Source: Mercurialis annua (Eukaryota > Streptophyta > Magnoliopsida > Malpighiales > Euphorbiaceae). Taken from it: 64,000 nucleotides of DNA. Position 1 is the first letter of the stretch. The number at the start of each line of letters is the position of its first letter. The position numbers were made by a program, and so were the translations under genes. Below, piece after piece: positions 1 through 12,889 of this stretch. The notes under the pieces are model-generated. The model was given only the letters and a program-made list of their open reading frames with translations, was not told the DNA's origin and searched no databases. Where the stretch lies: contig NC_065573.1 in assembly GCF_937616625.2 (NCBI RefSeq), positions 9,377,001 through 9,441,000 of the forward strand, read 5' to 3'.

Positions 1-1077
1 GATTACCTAAGAATGGTCATATTATATTACGCCAAGTGCGCGTTAAAAGTGTCGCTAGATTACTATGTTGTCTCACAAGACTTTTAAACGTGTTGTTACG
101 ATTACCTTACATGGTTAGGTTATATTAGGCAATGTGTGCGTGAAAACTATTGCTAGGTTAGTATGTCGTGTCTCAAGTCTCTTTAAAGCGTCGTTTCGAA
201 TACCAAATCATTGTTAGGTTGTAACGCTAGATTAGTATGGCGCGTTTCAAGTCTCTTTAACGCGTCGTTTTGATTACTGTGCTTATGTCACGTCACAAGT
301 GTCTCTAACCCGTCGTTCTGCTTACCTAAGCATGGTTAGGTTATATTACGCAACGTGTGCATGAAAAGTGACAATAGATGATTAGTATGTCGCGTCTCAA
401 GTCTCATTAGCGCGTCGTTCCGATTAGCTAAGAATGGCTAGGTTATTTTACGCAAAGTGTGCGTGAAAAGTTACGCTAGATTAGTATGTCGCGCCTAAAG
501 TCTATTTAATGCATATTCCGATTACCTAAGCATGGTTAGGTTATATTACGTAAAGTGTGCGCGAAAAGTGGCGCTAGATTAGTATGTCGCCGCTCTAGTC
601 TCTTTAATGCGTCATTTCAATTTCCTAAGCATGGTAACTATTAGGCAAAGTTTGCGTGAAAAGTGACGCTAGATTAGTATGTCGCTTCTCAAGTCTCTTT
701 AACGCGTCGTTCCGATTACCTAAGTATGGTTAGGTTATATTACACAAAGTCTGCGTAGAAAGTGATGTTAGATTAGTATGGCGCGTCTCAAGTCTCTTTA
801 ACGCGTCGATTCAATTACCATGCTTATGTCGCGTCACAAGTGTCTCTACCGCGTCGTACCGATTACCTAAGGATGGTTGAGTTATATTACTCAAAGTGTG
901 CGTGAAAAGTGACGCTAAATTAGTATGTCGCGTCACAAGCCTCTCTAACTCGTCGTTCCGATTACCAAAGTATGGTTAGGCTATTTTACGCAAAGTGTGC
1001 GTGAAAAGTGACGCTAGATTAGTATGTCGCGTCTCAAGTCTCTTTAATGCGTCGCTCCAATTACCTAAGCATGGTTA

Positions 1078-2680
1078 GGTTATATTACGCAAAGTGTGCG
1101 TGAAAACTGTTGCTAGGTTAGTATGTCGCATATCAAGTCTCTTTAACGCGTCGTTCCGATTACCTAAGCATGGTTAGGTTATATTACGTAATGTGTGCGT
1201 GAAAACTATTGCTAGGTTAGTATGTCGTGTCTCAAGTCTCTTTAAAGCGGCGTTCCGATTACCTAATCATTGTTACGCAAAGGGTGCTTAAAAGCGACGC
1301 TAGATTAGTATGGCGCGTTTCAAGTCTCTTTAACGCGTCGTTTTGATTACTGTGCTTATGTCACGTCACAAGTGTCTCTAACGCGTCGTTCTGATAACCT
1401 AAGCATGGTTAGGTTATATTGCACAAAGTGTGCGTGAAAAGTGACAATAGTGTATGTCAGGTCTCAAGTCTTTTTAACGCGTCGTTCCGATTACGTAAGC
1501 ATGGTTAGGTTATTTTACGCAAAATGTGCGTGAAAAGTTACGCTGGATTAATATGTCGCGCCTCAAGTCTCATTAATGCATATTCCGATTACGTTTACGA
1601 AAAGAGTGCGTGAAGTGTGATTATCTTTAACGTGTCCTTCCAATTACCTGAGCATGGTTAGGTTATTTTACACAAAGTGTGCATGAAAAGTTACGCGAGA
1701 TTAGCATATCGCTTTTAAAGTCTCTTTAACGCGTCGTTCCGATTACCTAAGAATGGTTATGTTATTGTACGCCAAGTGCGCGTTAAAAGTGACGCTAGAT
1801 TAGTATGTCGCATCTTAAGTCTCTTTAACGCGTAGTTCCGATTACGGAAGCATGGTTAGGTTATATTACGCAATGTGTGCTCGAAAAGTGACGTTAGATT
1901 AGTATGGCGCGTCCTAAGTCTCTTTGATGCGTCGTTCCGATTACCTAAGCATGGTTAGGTTGCATTACGCAAAGTGTGCGTAAAGTGACGCTAGATTAGT
2001 ATGTCACGTCTCAAGTATTAACGCGCCGTTCCGATTACCTAAGCATGGTTAGGGTATTTTACGCAAAGTGTGCGTGAAAAATTACGGTAGATTAGTATAC
2101 CGCGTCTCAAGTCTCGTTAACGCGTCGTTCCGATTACCTAAGAATGGATATGTTATATTACTCCAAGTGTTGCTAGATTAGTATGTCGCGTCACAAGTCT
2201 TTTTAACGCGTTGTTACAATTACCTAAGCATGGTTAGGTTATATTACGCCAAGTGTGCGTAAAAAGTGACGCTAGATTAGTATGGCGCCTCTCAAGTCTC
2301 TTTAACGCGTCGTTTCGATTACCATGCTTATGTCGTGTTACAAAGTCTCTCTAACACGTTGTTCCGATTACCAAAGTATGGTTATGTTAAATTACGCAAA
2401 GTGTGCGTGAAAAGAGTTGCTAGATTAGTATGTCGCGTCTCAAGTCTCTTTAACGCGTCGTTCCGATTACCTAAGCATGGTTAGGTTATTTTATGCAAAG
2501 TGTGCGTGAAAAGTGACGCTAGATTAGAATGTCGTGTCTCAAGTCTTTTAACCCGTCGCTCCGATTACCTAAGCATGGTTAGGTTATATTACGCAATGTG
2601 TGCGTGAAAACTGTTGCTAGGTTAGTATGTTGTGTATCAAGTCTCTTTAACGCGTCATTCCGATTACCTAAGCTTGGTTA
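1078..2680 (+). repeat. 1,603-bp recent tandem duplication, copy 1
   Basis: Landmarks repeat at exactly +1,603: GGTTATATTACGC at 1,078 and 2,681, and the unusual CGGCGTTCCG at 1,248 and 2,851. The related segment at 17,626-19,228 holds the unit once, also 1,603 bp between equivalent landmarks. Only scattered single-base differences separate the two copies. Confidence 0.93.
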
Positions 2681-4283
2681 GGTTATATTACGCAAAGTGT
2701 GCGTGAAAACTGTTGCTAGGTTAGTATGTCGCGTATCAAGTCTCTTTAACGCGTCGTTCCGATTACCTAAGCATGGTTAGGTTATATTACGCAATGTGTG
2801 CGTGAAAACTATTGCTAGGTTAGTATGTCGTGTCTCAAGTCTCTTTAAAGCGGCGTTCCGATTACCTAATCATTGTTACGCAAAGGGTGCTTAAAAGCGA
2901 CGCTAGATTAGTATGGCGCGTTTCAAGTCTCTTTAACGCGTCGTTTTGATTACTGTGCTTATGTCACGTCACAAGTGTCTCTAACGCGTCGTTCTGATAA
3001 CCTAAGCATGGTTAGGTTATATTGCACAAAGTGTGCGTGAAAAGTGACAATAGTGTATGTCAGGTCTCAAGTCTCTTTAACGCGTCGTTCCGATTACGTA
3101 AGCATGGTTAGGTTATTTTACGCAAAGTGTGCGTGAAAAGTTACGCTGGATTAATATGTCGCGCCTCAAGTCTCATTAATGCATATTCCGATTACGTTTA
3201 CGAAAAGAGTGCGTGAAGTGTGATTATCTTTAACGTGTCCTTCCAATTACCTGAACATGGTTAGGTTATTTTACACAAAGTGTGCATGAAAAGTTACGCG
3301 AGATTAGCATATCGCTTCTAAAGTCTCTTTAACGCGTCGTTCCGATTACCTAAGAATGGTTATGTTATTGTACGCCAAGTGCGCGTTAAAAGTGACGCTA
3401 GATTAGTATGTCGCATCTTAAGTCTCTTTAACGCGTAGTTCCGATTACGGAAGCATGGTTAGGTTATATTACGCAATGTGTGCTCGAAAAGTGACGTTAG
3501 ATTAGTATGGCGCGTCCTAAGTCTCTTTGATGCGTCGTTCCGATTACCTAAGCATGGTTAGGTTGCATTACGCAAAGTGTGCGTAAAGTGACGCTAGATT
3601 AGTATGTCACGTCTCAAGTATTAACGCGCCGTTCCGATTACCTAAGCATTGTTAGGGTATTTTACGCAAAGTGTGCGTGAAAAATTACGGTAGATTAGTA
3701 TACCGCGTCTCAAGTCTCGTTAACGCGTCGTTCCGATTACCTAAGAATGGATATGTTATATTACTCCAAGTGTTGCTAGATTAGTATGTCGCGTCACAAG
3801 TCTTTTTAACGCGTTGTTACAATTACCTAAGCATGGTTAGGTTATATTACGCCAAGTGTGCGTAAAAAGTGACGCTAGATTAGTATGGCGCCTCTCAAGT
3901 CTCTTTAACGCGTCGTTTCGATTACCATGCTTATGTCGTGTTACAAAGTCTCTCTAACACGTTGTTCCGATTACCAAAGTATGGTTATGTTAAATTACGC
4001 AAAGTGTGCGTGAAAAGAGTTGCTAGATTAGTATGTCGCGTCTCAAGTCTCTTTAACGCGTCGTTCCGATTACCTAAGCATGGTTAGGTTATTTTATGCA
4101 AAGTGTGGGTGAAAAGTGACGCTAGATTAGAATGTCGTGTCTCAAGTCTTTTAACCCGTCGCTCCGATTACCTAAGCATGGTTAGGTTATATTACGCAAT
4201 GTGTGCGTGAAAACTGTTGCTAGGTTAGTATGTTGTGTATCAAGTCTCTTTAACGCGTCATTCCGATTACCTAAGCTTGGTTA
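2681..4283 (+). repeat. 1,603-bp recent tandem duplication, copy 2
   Basis: Second copy, ending where GGTTATATTACGC recurs at 4,284. Differences from copy 1 that I can see include CTGAACATGG for CTGAGCATGG near 3,250, GCATTGTTAGG for GCATGGTTAGG near 3,646, and GTGTGGGTG for GTGTGCGTG near 4,104. The near identity points to a very recent unequal exchange, or to an assembly artefact. Confidence 0.93.
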
Positions 4284-7200
4284 GGTTATATTACGCAATG
4301 TGTGCGTGAAAACTAATTGCTAGGTTAATATGTCGTGTCTCAAGTCTCTTTAAAGCGTCGTTCCGATTACCTAATCATTGTTAGGTTGTATTACGCAAAG
4401 TGAGCGTAAAAGTGACACTCTGGCGCGTTTCATGTATCTTTAACGCGTCGTTTTGATTATTGTACTTATGTCACGTCACAAGTGTCTCTAACATGTCGTT
4501 TTGATTACCTAATCATGGTTAGGTTATGTTACACAAAGTGTGCGTGAAAAGTGACAATAGATTAGTATGTCGCGTGTCAAGTCTCTTTAACGCGTCGTTT
4601 CGATTACCTAAGCATGGTTAGGTTATTTTACGCAAAGTGTGCGTGAAAAGTTACGCTAGATTAGTATGTCGCGCCTCAAGTCTCTTTAATGCATATTCCG
4701 ATTACCTAATAAGCATGGTTAGGTTACATTACGTAAAGTGTGCGTGAAAAGTGACGCTAGATTAGTATGTCGCGTCTCAAGTCTCTTTAACGCGTCGTTC
4801 CGATTACCTAAGCATGGTTAGGCTATATTACGCAATGTGTACGTGAAAACTGTTGCTAACGTATGTCGTGTCTAAAGTCTCTTTAACGCGTCGTTTCGAT
4901 TACCAATGCCTATGTCACGTCACAAGTTTCTCTAACGCGTCGTTGCAATTACCCAAGCCTGGTTAGGTTATATTATGCAAAGTATCTCTTTAACGCGTCG
5001 TTCCGATTACCTGCGCATGGTTAGGTTATATTATGCAAAGAGTGCCTGAATAGTGACGCTAGATTAGTATGTTGCGTCTCAAGTCTCTTTAACGCGTCGT
5101 TCCGATTACCAAAGCATGGTGAGTAAAAAATGACACTGAATTAGTATGGCGCGTCGTTCAGATAATCTAAGCATGGTTAGGTTATATTACGCAAAGTGTG
5201 CGTAAAAAGTTACTCTAGATTAGTATGTCGTGTTTCATCTCTCTTTAACGTGTCGTTTTGATTACCATGCTTATGTTCCGTCTCAAGTCTCTCTAATGCG
5301 TCGTTCCGATTACCTAAGAATGGTTAGGTTATATTACGCAAAGTGTGCGTGAAAAGTGACGCTAGATTAGTATGTCGCGTCTGAAGTCTCTTTAAAGCGT
5401 CGTTCCGATTACCTAAGCATGGTTAGGTTACACTACGCAAAGTCTGCGTAAAACGTGACGCTAGATTAGTATGGCGTGTCTCAAGTCTCTTTAACGCGTA
5501 GTTTTGATTACCATGCTTATGTCGCGTCTCAAGTCTCTCTAACGCGTCGTTCCGATTACCTAAGCATGATTTAGTTATATTACGCAAAGTGTGCGTGAAA
5601 AATGATGCTTGATTAGTATGCCGCGTCTCAAGTCTCTATAATACGTCGTTCCGATTACCTAAGAATGGTTAGGTTATATTACGCAAAGTGTGCATGAAAA
5701 GTGACAATAGATTAGTATGTCGCGTCTAAAGTCTCTTTAACGCGTCGTTCCGATTACCAAAGCTTGGTTATTTTATATTACACCAAGTGCACGTTAGAAG
5801 TGTTGCTAGATTAGTATGTCGCGTTACAAGTCTCTTTAACGCGTTGTTACGATTACCTAAGCATGCTTAAGTTATATTACGCAGTGTGTGTAAAAAGTCT
5901 TTTTAACGCATCGTTTCGATTCCATGCCTATGTCACGTTACAAGTCTCTCTAACACATCGTTTTGAAAAGTGACAATAGATTAGTATGTCGCGTTGCAAG
6001 TCTCTTTAGCATGTCGTTCCGATTACCTAAGCATAGTTATGTAAGTTCTCATTAAAAGTGTCGCTAGATTAGTATATCGCGTCAAAATTCTCTTTAACGC
6101 GTTGTTACGATTACCTAAGCATGGTTAGGTTATATTACGCAAAGTGTGTGTAAAATACACGTTACATTAGTATGGCACATCTCAAGTCTCTCTAACGCAT
6201 CATTTCGATTACCATGCTTATGTCACGTTACAAGTCTCTCTAACACGTCGTTCCGATTACCTAAGCATGGTTAGGTTATATTACGCAAAATGTGCGTGAA
6301 AAGTGACGCTAGATTAGTATGTCGCATCTCAAGTCTCTTTAACGTGTCGTTAGGATTACCTATACATGGTTAGGTTATATTACGCAATGTGTGCGTGAAA
6401 ACTGTCGCTAGGTTGGTATGTCGCGTCTCAAGCCTCTTTAACGCGTCGTTCCGATTACCTAAGCATGGTTAGATTATATTACGCAAAGTGTGCGTAAAAA
6501 GGTACGGTAGATTAGTATGTTGTGTCTCAAGTCTCTTTAACGCGTTGTTCCAATTACCTATGCATGGTTAGGTTATATTACGCAAAGAGTGCGTAAAAAG
6601 TGACACTAGATTAGTATGACGCGTTTCAAGTCCCTTTAACGCGTTGTTTCGATTCCCATACATATGTCGTGTCACAAGTGTCTCTAACGCGTCGTTCTGA
6701 TTACCTAAGCATGGTTAGGTTAGATTAACCAAAGTGTGCGTGAAAAGTGACACTAGATTAGTATGTCACGACTCAAGTCTCTTTAACGCGTCGTTCCGAT
6801 TACCAAAGCATGGTTAGGTTATATTACGCAAAGTGTGCGTGAAAAGTAACGTTAGATTAGTATGGCGCGTCCTATGTCTCTTTAAAGCGTCGTTCCGATT
6901 AAGAGCATGGTTAGGTTATACTACGCAAAGTGTGCGTGAAAAGTGACACTAGATTAGTATGTCACGTCGGAAGTCTATTTCACGCGTCGCTCCAATTACC
7001 TAAGCATGGTTAGGTTATTTTACACAAAGTATGCGTGAAAAGTGACGCAAGATTAGTATGTCGGGTCTCAAGTCTCTTTAACGCGTCGTTCCGATTACCT
7101 AAGCATGGTTATGTTATATTACGCCAAGTGCGCGTTAAAAGAGTCGCTAGATTAGTATGTCACGTCACAAGTCTCTTTAACGAGTCGTTATGATTACCTA

Positions 7201-8185
7201 TGCATGGTTAAGTAATACTACCAAAAGTGTGCGTAAAAAGTGACGCTAGATTAGTATGACGCGTCTCAAATTATTTTAACGTGTCGTTTTGCGTAAAAAG
7301 TGACGCTAGATTAGAATGGCGCGTCTCAAGTCTCTTTAACGCATCGTTTCGATTACCATGCTTATGTCACGTTACAAGTCTCTCTAACAAATCGTCCCCA
7401 CTACCAAAGCATGTTTAGGTTAACGCAAAGTTTGCGTGAAAATTGACAGTAAATTAGTATGTCGCGTCTCAAGTCTCTTTAACGCGTCGTTTCGATTACC
7501 TAAGTATGGTTAGGTTACTGTACACAAGGTGAGCGTGAAAAGTGTTGCTAGATTAGCATGTCGCGTCTCAAGTCTCTTTAACGCGTCATTCCGATTACCT
7601 AAGAATGGTTAGGTTATCTTACGCAAAGTTTGCGTGAAAAGTGACGCTAGATTAGTATGTCGCTTCTCAAGTCTCTTTAACGCGTTGTTCCGATTACCTA
7701 AACATGGTTATGTTATATTACGCTAAGTGCGCGTTTAAAGTGTCGCTAGATTAGTATGTCGCATCCAGGTCCCTTTAACGCGTTGTTACAATTACCTAAG
7801 CATGGTTAAGTTATATTACGCAAAGTGTGTTTAAAAAGTGACGCTAGATTAGTATGGCGCGCCTCAAGTCTCTTTAACGCATCGTTTCAATTACCTAAGC
7901 ATGGTTAGGTTATTTTATGCAAAGTGTGCGTGAAAAGTGACGCTAGATTAGTATGTTGCATCTTAAGTCTCTTTAACGCGTCGTTATGATTACCTAAGCA
8001 TGGGTAGGTTATTTTACGTAAAGTGTGCGTGAAAAGTGACGCTAGATTAGTATATTGCGTCTCAAGTCTCTTTAGCACATCGTACCGATTACCTAAGCAT
8101 GGCTAGGTTATACTACGCAAAGAGTGTGTGAATAGTGACTCTAGATTAGTATGTCGCGTTTCAAGTCTCTTTAACGCGTCGTTTC

Positions 8186-11100
8186 GATTACCATACTTAT
8201 GCTGCTTAACAAGTGTCTCTGACGCGTCATTCTGATTATCAAAGCATGGTTAGGTTATATTATGCAAAGTGTGCGTGAAAAGTGACAATAAATTAGTATG
8301 TCCTGCCTCAAGTTTCTTTAACACGTCGTTCTGATTACCCATGGATATGTTATATTACGCCAAGTGCGCGTTAAAAGTGTCGCCAGATTAGTATGTCACG
8401 TCACAAGTCTCTTTAACGCGTTGTTACGGTTACATAAGCACGGTTAGGTTATATTACGCAAAGTTTGTGTAAAAAGTGATGCTAGATTAGTATGTCGTGT
8501 CTCAAGTCTCTTTAACGCGTCGTTTTGATTACCATGCTTATGTTACAATACAAGTCTCTCTAACATGTCGTTCTGATTACCTAAGCATGGTTAGGTTATA
8601 TTACGCAAAGTGTGCTTGATATGTGACAATAGATTAGTATGTTGCGTCTCAAGTCTCTTTAACGCGTTGTTACGATTATCTCATCATTGTTAGGTATTTT
8701 ACACAAATTGTGCGTGAAAAGTGACGCTAGATTAGTTTGTCGTGTCTCAAGTCTTTTTAACGCGTCGTTCCGATTACCTAAGCATGGTTAGGTTATATTA
8801 CGCAATGTGTGCTTGAAAACTATCGCTAGGTTAGTATGTCGCATCCCAAGTCTATTTAACGCGTCGTTCCGATTACCTAAGCATGTTTAGGTTATATTAC
8901 GCAAAGTGTGGGTGAAAATTGAAAAGTGACGCTAGATTAGTATTTCGCGTCTCAAGTCTCTTTACCGCGTCGTTCTGATTTCCTAAGCATGGTGAGATTA
9001 TAATAAGTAAAGAGGGGTTAAAAAGTGACGCTAGATTAGTATGGCGCGTTTCAAGTTTCTTTAACACGTCATTTCGATTACCATGCTTATGTCGCCTCAC
9101 AAGTGTCTCTAACGCGTCGTTATGATTACCTAAGCATGGTTAAGTTATATTACGCAAAGTGTGCGTGAAAAGTGACAATAGATTAGTATGACACGTCTTA
9201 AGTCTCTTTAACTCGTCGTTCTGATTACCTAAATGGTTGAGTTATATTATGCAAAGTGTGCGTGAAAAGTGACTCTAGATAAGTATGTCGCGTCTCAAAT
9301 CTCTTTAACTCGTCGTTCTGATTACCTAAGCATGGTTAAGTTATATTACGCAATGTGTGTGTGAAAAGTGACGCTCGATTAGTATGTCGCGTTTCAAGTC
9401 TCTTTAACGCGTTGTTCCGATTACATAAGCATGATTTCGTTTTATTACACCAAGTGCGCATAAAAGTGTTGCTAGATTAGTATGTCCCGTCACAAGACCC
9501 TTTAACGCGTTGTTACGATTACCTAAGCATGGTTAGGTTATATTACGCAAAGTATGCGTAAAAAGTACGCTCTAGATTAGTATGGCGCGTCTCAAGTATC
9601 TTTAATGCGTTGTTTCAATTATCATTCTTATGCACGTCACAAGTCTCTCTAATAAGTCGTTCTGATTACCAAAGCATGGTGGGGTTATATTACGCAAAGT
9701 GTGCATGAAAATTGACAATAGATTAGTATGTCATGTCTCAAGTCTTGTTAACGAGTCATTTCGATTACCTATATGCTGGTTAGGTCATTTTACATAAAGT
9801 GTGCGTGAAAAGTGACGCTAGATTAGTATGTCGCGTCTCAAGTCTCCTTAACACGTCGTTCCGATTACCTAAGTATGGTTAAGTTATATTACGCAATGTG
9901 TGCGTGAAAACTGCTGCTAGGTTAGTATGTCACGTCTCAAGTCTCTTTTACGCGTCGTTCCGATTACCTAGGCATGGTTAGGTTATATTACGCAAAATGT
10001 GCGTGAAAAGTGACGCTAGATTAAGTATGTCGTGTCTCAAGTCTCTTTAATGCATCGTTCCGATTACCTAAGCTTGGTTAGGTTATTCTACGCAAAGCGT
10101 GCGTAAAGAGTGACGCTAGATTAGTATGGCGCGTTTCAAAAATCTTTAACGCGTCATTTCGATTACCATGCTCATGTCGCGTCACAAGTTTCTCAAACGC
10201 GTCGTTCTTATTACCAAAGAAAAGTGTGCGTGAAAGTGACAATATATTAGTATGTCGCATCTCAAGTCGCTTTAAAGTGTCGTTCTGATGACCTAAGCAT
10301 GGTTAGGTTATTTTACGCAAAGTGTGCGTGAAAAGTGACGCTAGATTGGTATGTCACTTCTCAAATCCCTTTAACGTGTGTTCCGAGTACCTAAGCATTG
10401 TTAGGTATATTACGCAAAGTGTGCGTGAAAAGTGACCCTAGATTAGTATATCGCGTCTCAAGTATCTTTAACACGTCGTTTCGATTACCAATGCATGGTT
10501 ATGTTATATTACGCCAAGTGCGAGTTAAAAGTATCGCTAGATTAGTATCGCTAGATTAGTATGTCGCATCACTAGTCTTTTTAACGCGTTGTTACGTTAC
10601 CTAAATATGGTTAAGTTATATTACGCAAAGTGTGCGTAAAAAGTGTCGTTAGATTAGTATGGCACGTCTCAAGTCTCTTTAACGCATTGTTTCGATTACC
10701 ATGCATATGTCACATTACAAGTCTCTCTAACACATCGTTCCGATTACCATAGCATGGTTAGGTTAAATACACAAAGTGTGCGTGAAAAGCGACAATTGAT
10801 TAGTATGTCGCGTCACATGTCTCTTTCACCCGTCGTTCCAATTACCTAAGCATGGTTGGGTTATTTTACGCAAAGTGTGCGTGAAAAGTGATGCTAGATT
10901 AGTATGTCGTGTCACAAGTCTCTTTAACGGGTTGTTCCAATTACCCAAGCATGGTTTAGTTATATTATGCGATGTGTGCGTGAAAACTGTTGCTAGGTTA
11001 GTATGTCGCGTCTCAAGTCGCCTTAAAAGGTCGTTCTAATTACCTAATCATGGTTAGGTTATTTTACGCAAAGTGTGCGTGAAAACTGACGCTAGATTAG

Positions 11101-11600
11101 TATGTCGCGTCTCAAGACTCTTTAACGCGTCGTTTTGAATACCTAAGCTTAGGTTATATTCCGCAAAGCGTGCGTCAAAAGTAATGCTAGATTAGTATGT
11201 CTCGTTTTAAGTCTCTTTAACGCGTCATTTCAATTAGCGTCGTTCTGATTACCTAAGCATGGTTAGGTTATATTACGCAAAGTGTGCGTGAGAAGTGACG
11301 CTAGATTAGTATGCAGCATCTCAAGTCTCTTTAATGTGTGTTTCGATTACCTAAGCATGGTTAGGTTATATTGCGTAAAGTGTCCGTGAAAGGTGACGCT
11401 AGATTAGTATGCCGCCTCCTATGTCTCTTTCACGCGTCGTTCCGATTACCTAAGCATGGTTTGACGCTAGATTACTATAGCGCGTCTCAAGTCTCTTTAA
11501 TGCGTCGTTCCGATTACCTAAGCATGGATATGTTATATTACGCCAAGTGCGCGTTAAAAGTGTCGCTAGATTAGTATGTCGCGTCACAAGTCTCTATAAC
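8186..11600 (+). repeat. Higher-order repeat region, ~543-bp and ~1.08-kb periods
   Basis: Half monomers begin at 8,186, 8,527, 9,076, 9,617, 10,161 and 10,694. Apart from the first interval they are spaced 549, 541, 544 and 533 bp, which fits five 99-mers plus one 48-mer (543 bp). Between 9,124 and 9,617 the five full-length monomers can be counted directly. A marked subfamily with CCAAGTGCGCG-type sequence falls at about 8,359, 9,449, 10,513 and 11,542, every second unit, giving a period of about 1.03-1.09 kb. The same spacing appears near the window start (272, 813, 1,345). The order is partly eroded by later deletions. Confidence 0.75.
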
Positions 11601-11709
11601 GCGTTGTTACGATTACTTAAGCATGGTTAGGTTATATTACGCACAATATGTGTAAAGAGGGACGGTAGATTAGTATGTCGCATCTCAAGTCTCTTTAAGG
11701 CATCATTTC

Positions 11710-11787
11710 GACATACTAATCTAGCGTCACTTTTCACGCACACTTTGCGTAATATAACCTAACCATGCTTAGGTAATAGGAACGACG
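11710..11787 (-). repeat. Single reversed monomer forming a long hairpin with its neighbour
   Basis: An isolated minus-strand monomer, reading GACATACTAATCTAGCG forward, lies inside + strand array. It meets the next + strand monomer at the perfect 18-bp palindrome GGAACGACGCGTCGTTCC (11,779-11,796, axis between 11,787 and 11,788). The arms extend about 78 bp each way with few mismatches, so 11,710-11,865 could fold into a long hairpin. It sits exactly at the end of homology between segments A and A', marking a rearrangement junction. Confidence 0.92.
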
Positions 11788-12889
11788 CGTCGTTCCGATT
11801 ACCTAAGCATGGTTAGGTTATATTACGCAAAGAGTGCTTAAAAAGTGAGGCTAGTTTAGTATGGCGCGTTTCAAGTCTCTTTAACATGTCATTTCGATTA
11901 CCATGCTTATGTCGCGTCACAAGTGTCTCTAACGCGTCGTTCTGATTACCTATGCATGGTTAGGTCATATTACGCAAAGTGTGGTCGATAAATGACAATA
12001 GACTAGTATGTCGTGTCTTAAGTCTCTTTAACGCGTCGTTCCGATTACCTAAGCATGGTTAGGTTATTTTACGCAAAGTGTGAGTGAAAACTGACGCTAG
12101 ATTAGTATGTTGCGTCATAAGTCTCTTTAACGCGTCGTTCCGATTACTTAAGCATGGTTAGGTTATGTTACGCAACGTGCGCATGAAAACTGTTGCTAGG
12201 TTAGTATGTCGTGTCTCCAGTCTCTTTAACGCGTCGTTTTGATTACCTCATGGTTAGGTTATATTACGCAAAATGTCCGTGAAAAAAGACGCTAGATTAG
12301 TATGTCGCGTATCAAGTCTCTTTAGCTCGTCGTTCCGATTACTTAAGCATGGTTAAGTTATATTATGCAAAGTGTGCGTGAAAAGTGACACTAGATCAGA
12401 ATGTCGCATCTCAAGTCTCTTTAATTCGTCGTTACGATTGCCTAAGCATGGTTAGTTTATATAACGCGAAGTCTGCGTAAAAAGTGACGCTAGATTAGTA
12501 TGGCGCGTCTCCAGTCTCTTTAACGCGTCGTTTTGACTACCATGCTTATGCCGCGTCTGATTACCTAATTATGGTTAGGTTATATTGCTCAAAGTGTGCG
12601 TGAAAAGTGACGCTAGACTAGTATGTCGCGTCATAAGTCTCATTAAAGCGTCGTTACAATTACCTAACCATGGTTAAGTTATATTACGCGAAGTGTGCAT
12701 AAAAAGTGACGCTAGATTAGTATGGCGCGTCTCAAGTCTCTTTAACGCATCGTTTCGATTACAATGCTTATGTCACGTTACAAGTCTCTCTAACAAGTCG
12801 TTCTGATTACCAAAGCATGTTTAGGTTATATTACGCAAAGTGTGGGTGAAATTTGACAATAAATTAGTATATGTCGTGTCTCAAGTCTC

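Larger units (their letters stand above)
1..11709 (+). repeat. Segmental copy A of the satellite array
   Basis: Collinear with 16,549-30,208. Base 1 pairs with 16,549; 4,316 pairs with 19,261; 8,641 pairs with 23,717 and 27,015; 10,561 pairs with 28,921; 11,641 pairs with 30,151. Shared private variants prove common descent, for example AAGACTTTTAAACG near 78, the indel monomer TGACACTCTGGCGCG near 4,412, and AAAGAGGGACGG near 11,653. Homology stops abruptly at 11,709, where a reversed monomer begins. This copy carries an extra 1,603-bp tandem duplication and keeps two monomers missing from the 21,050-24,249 copy. Confidence 0.9.
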
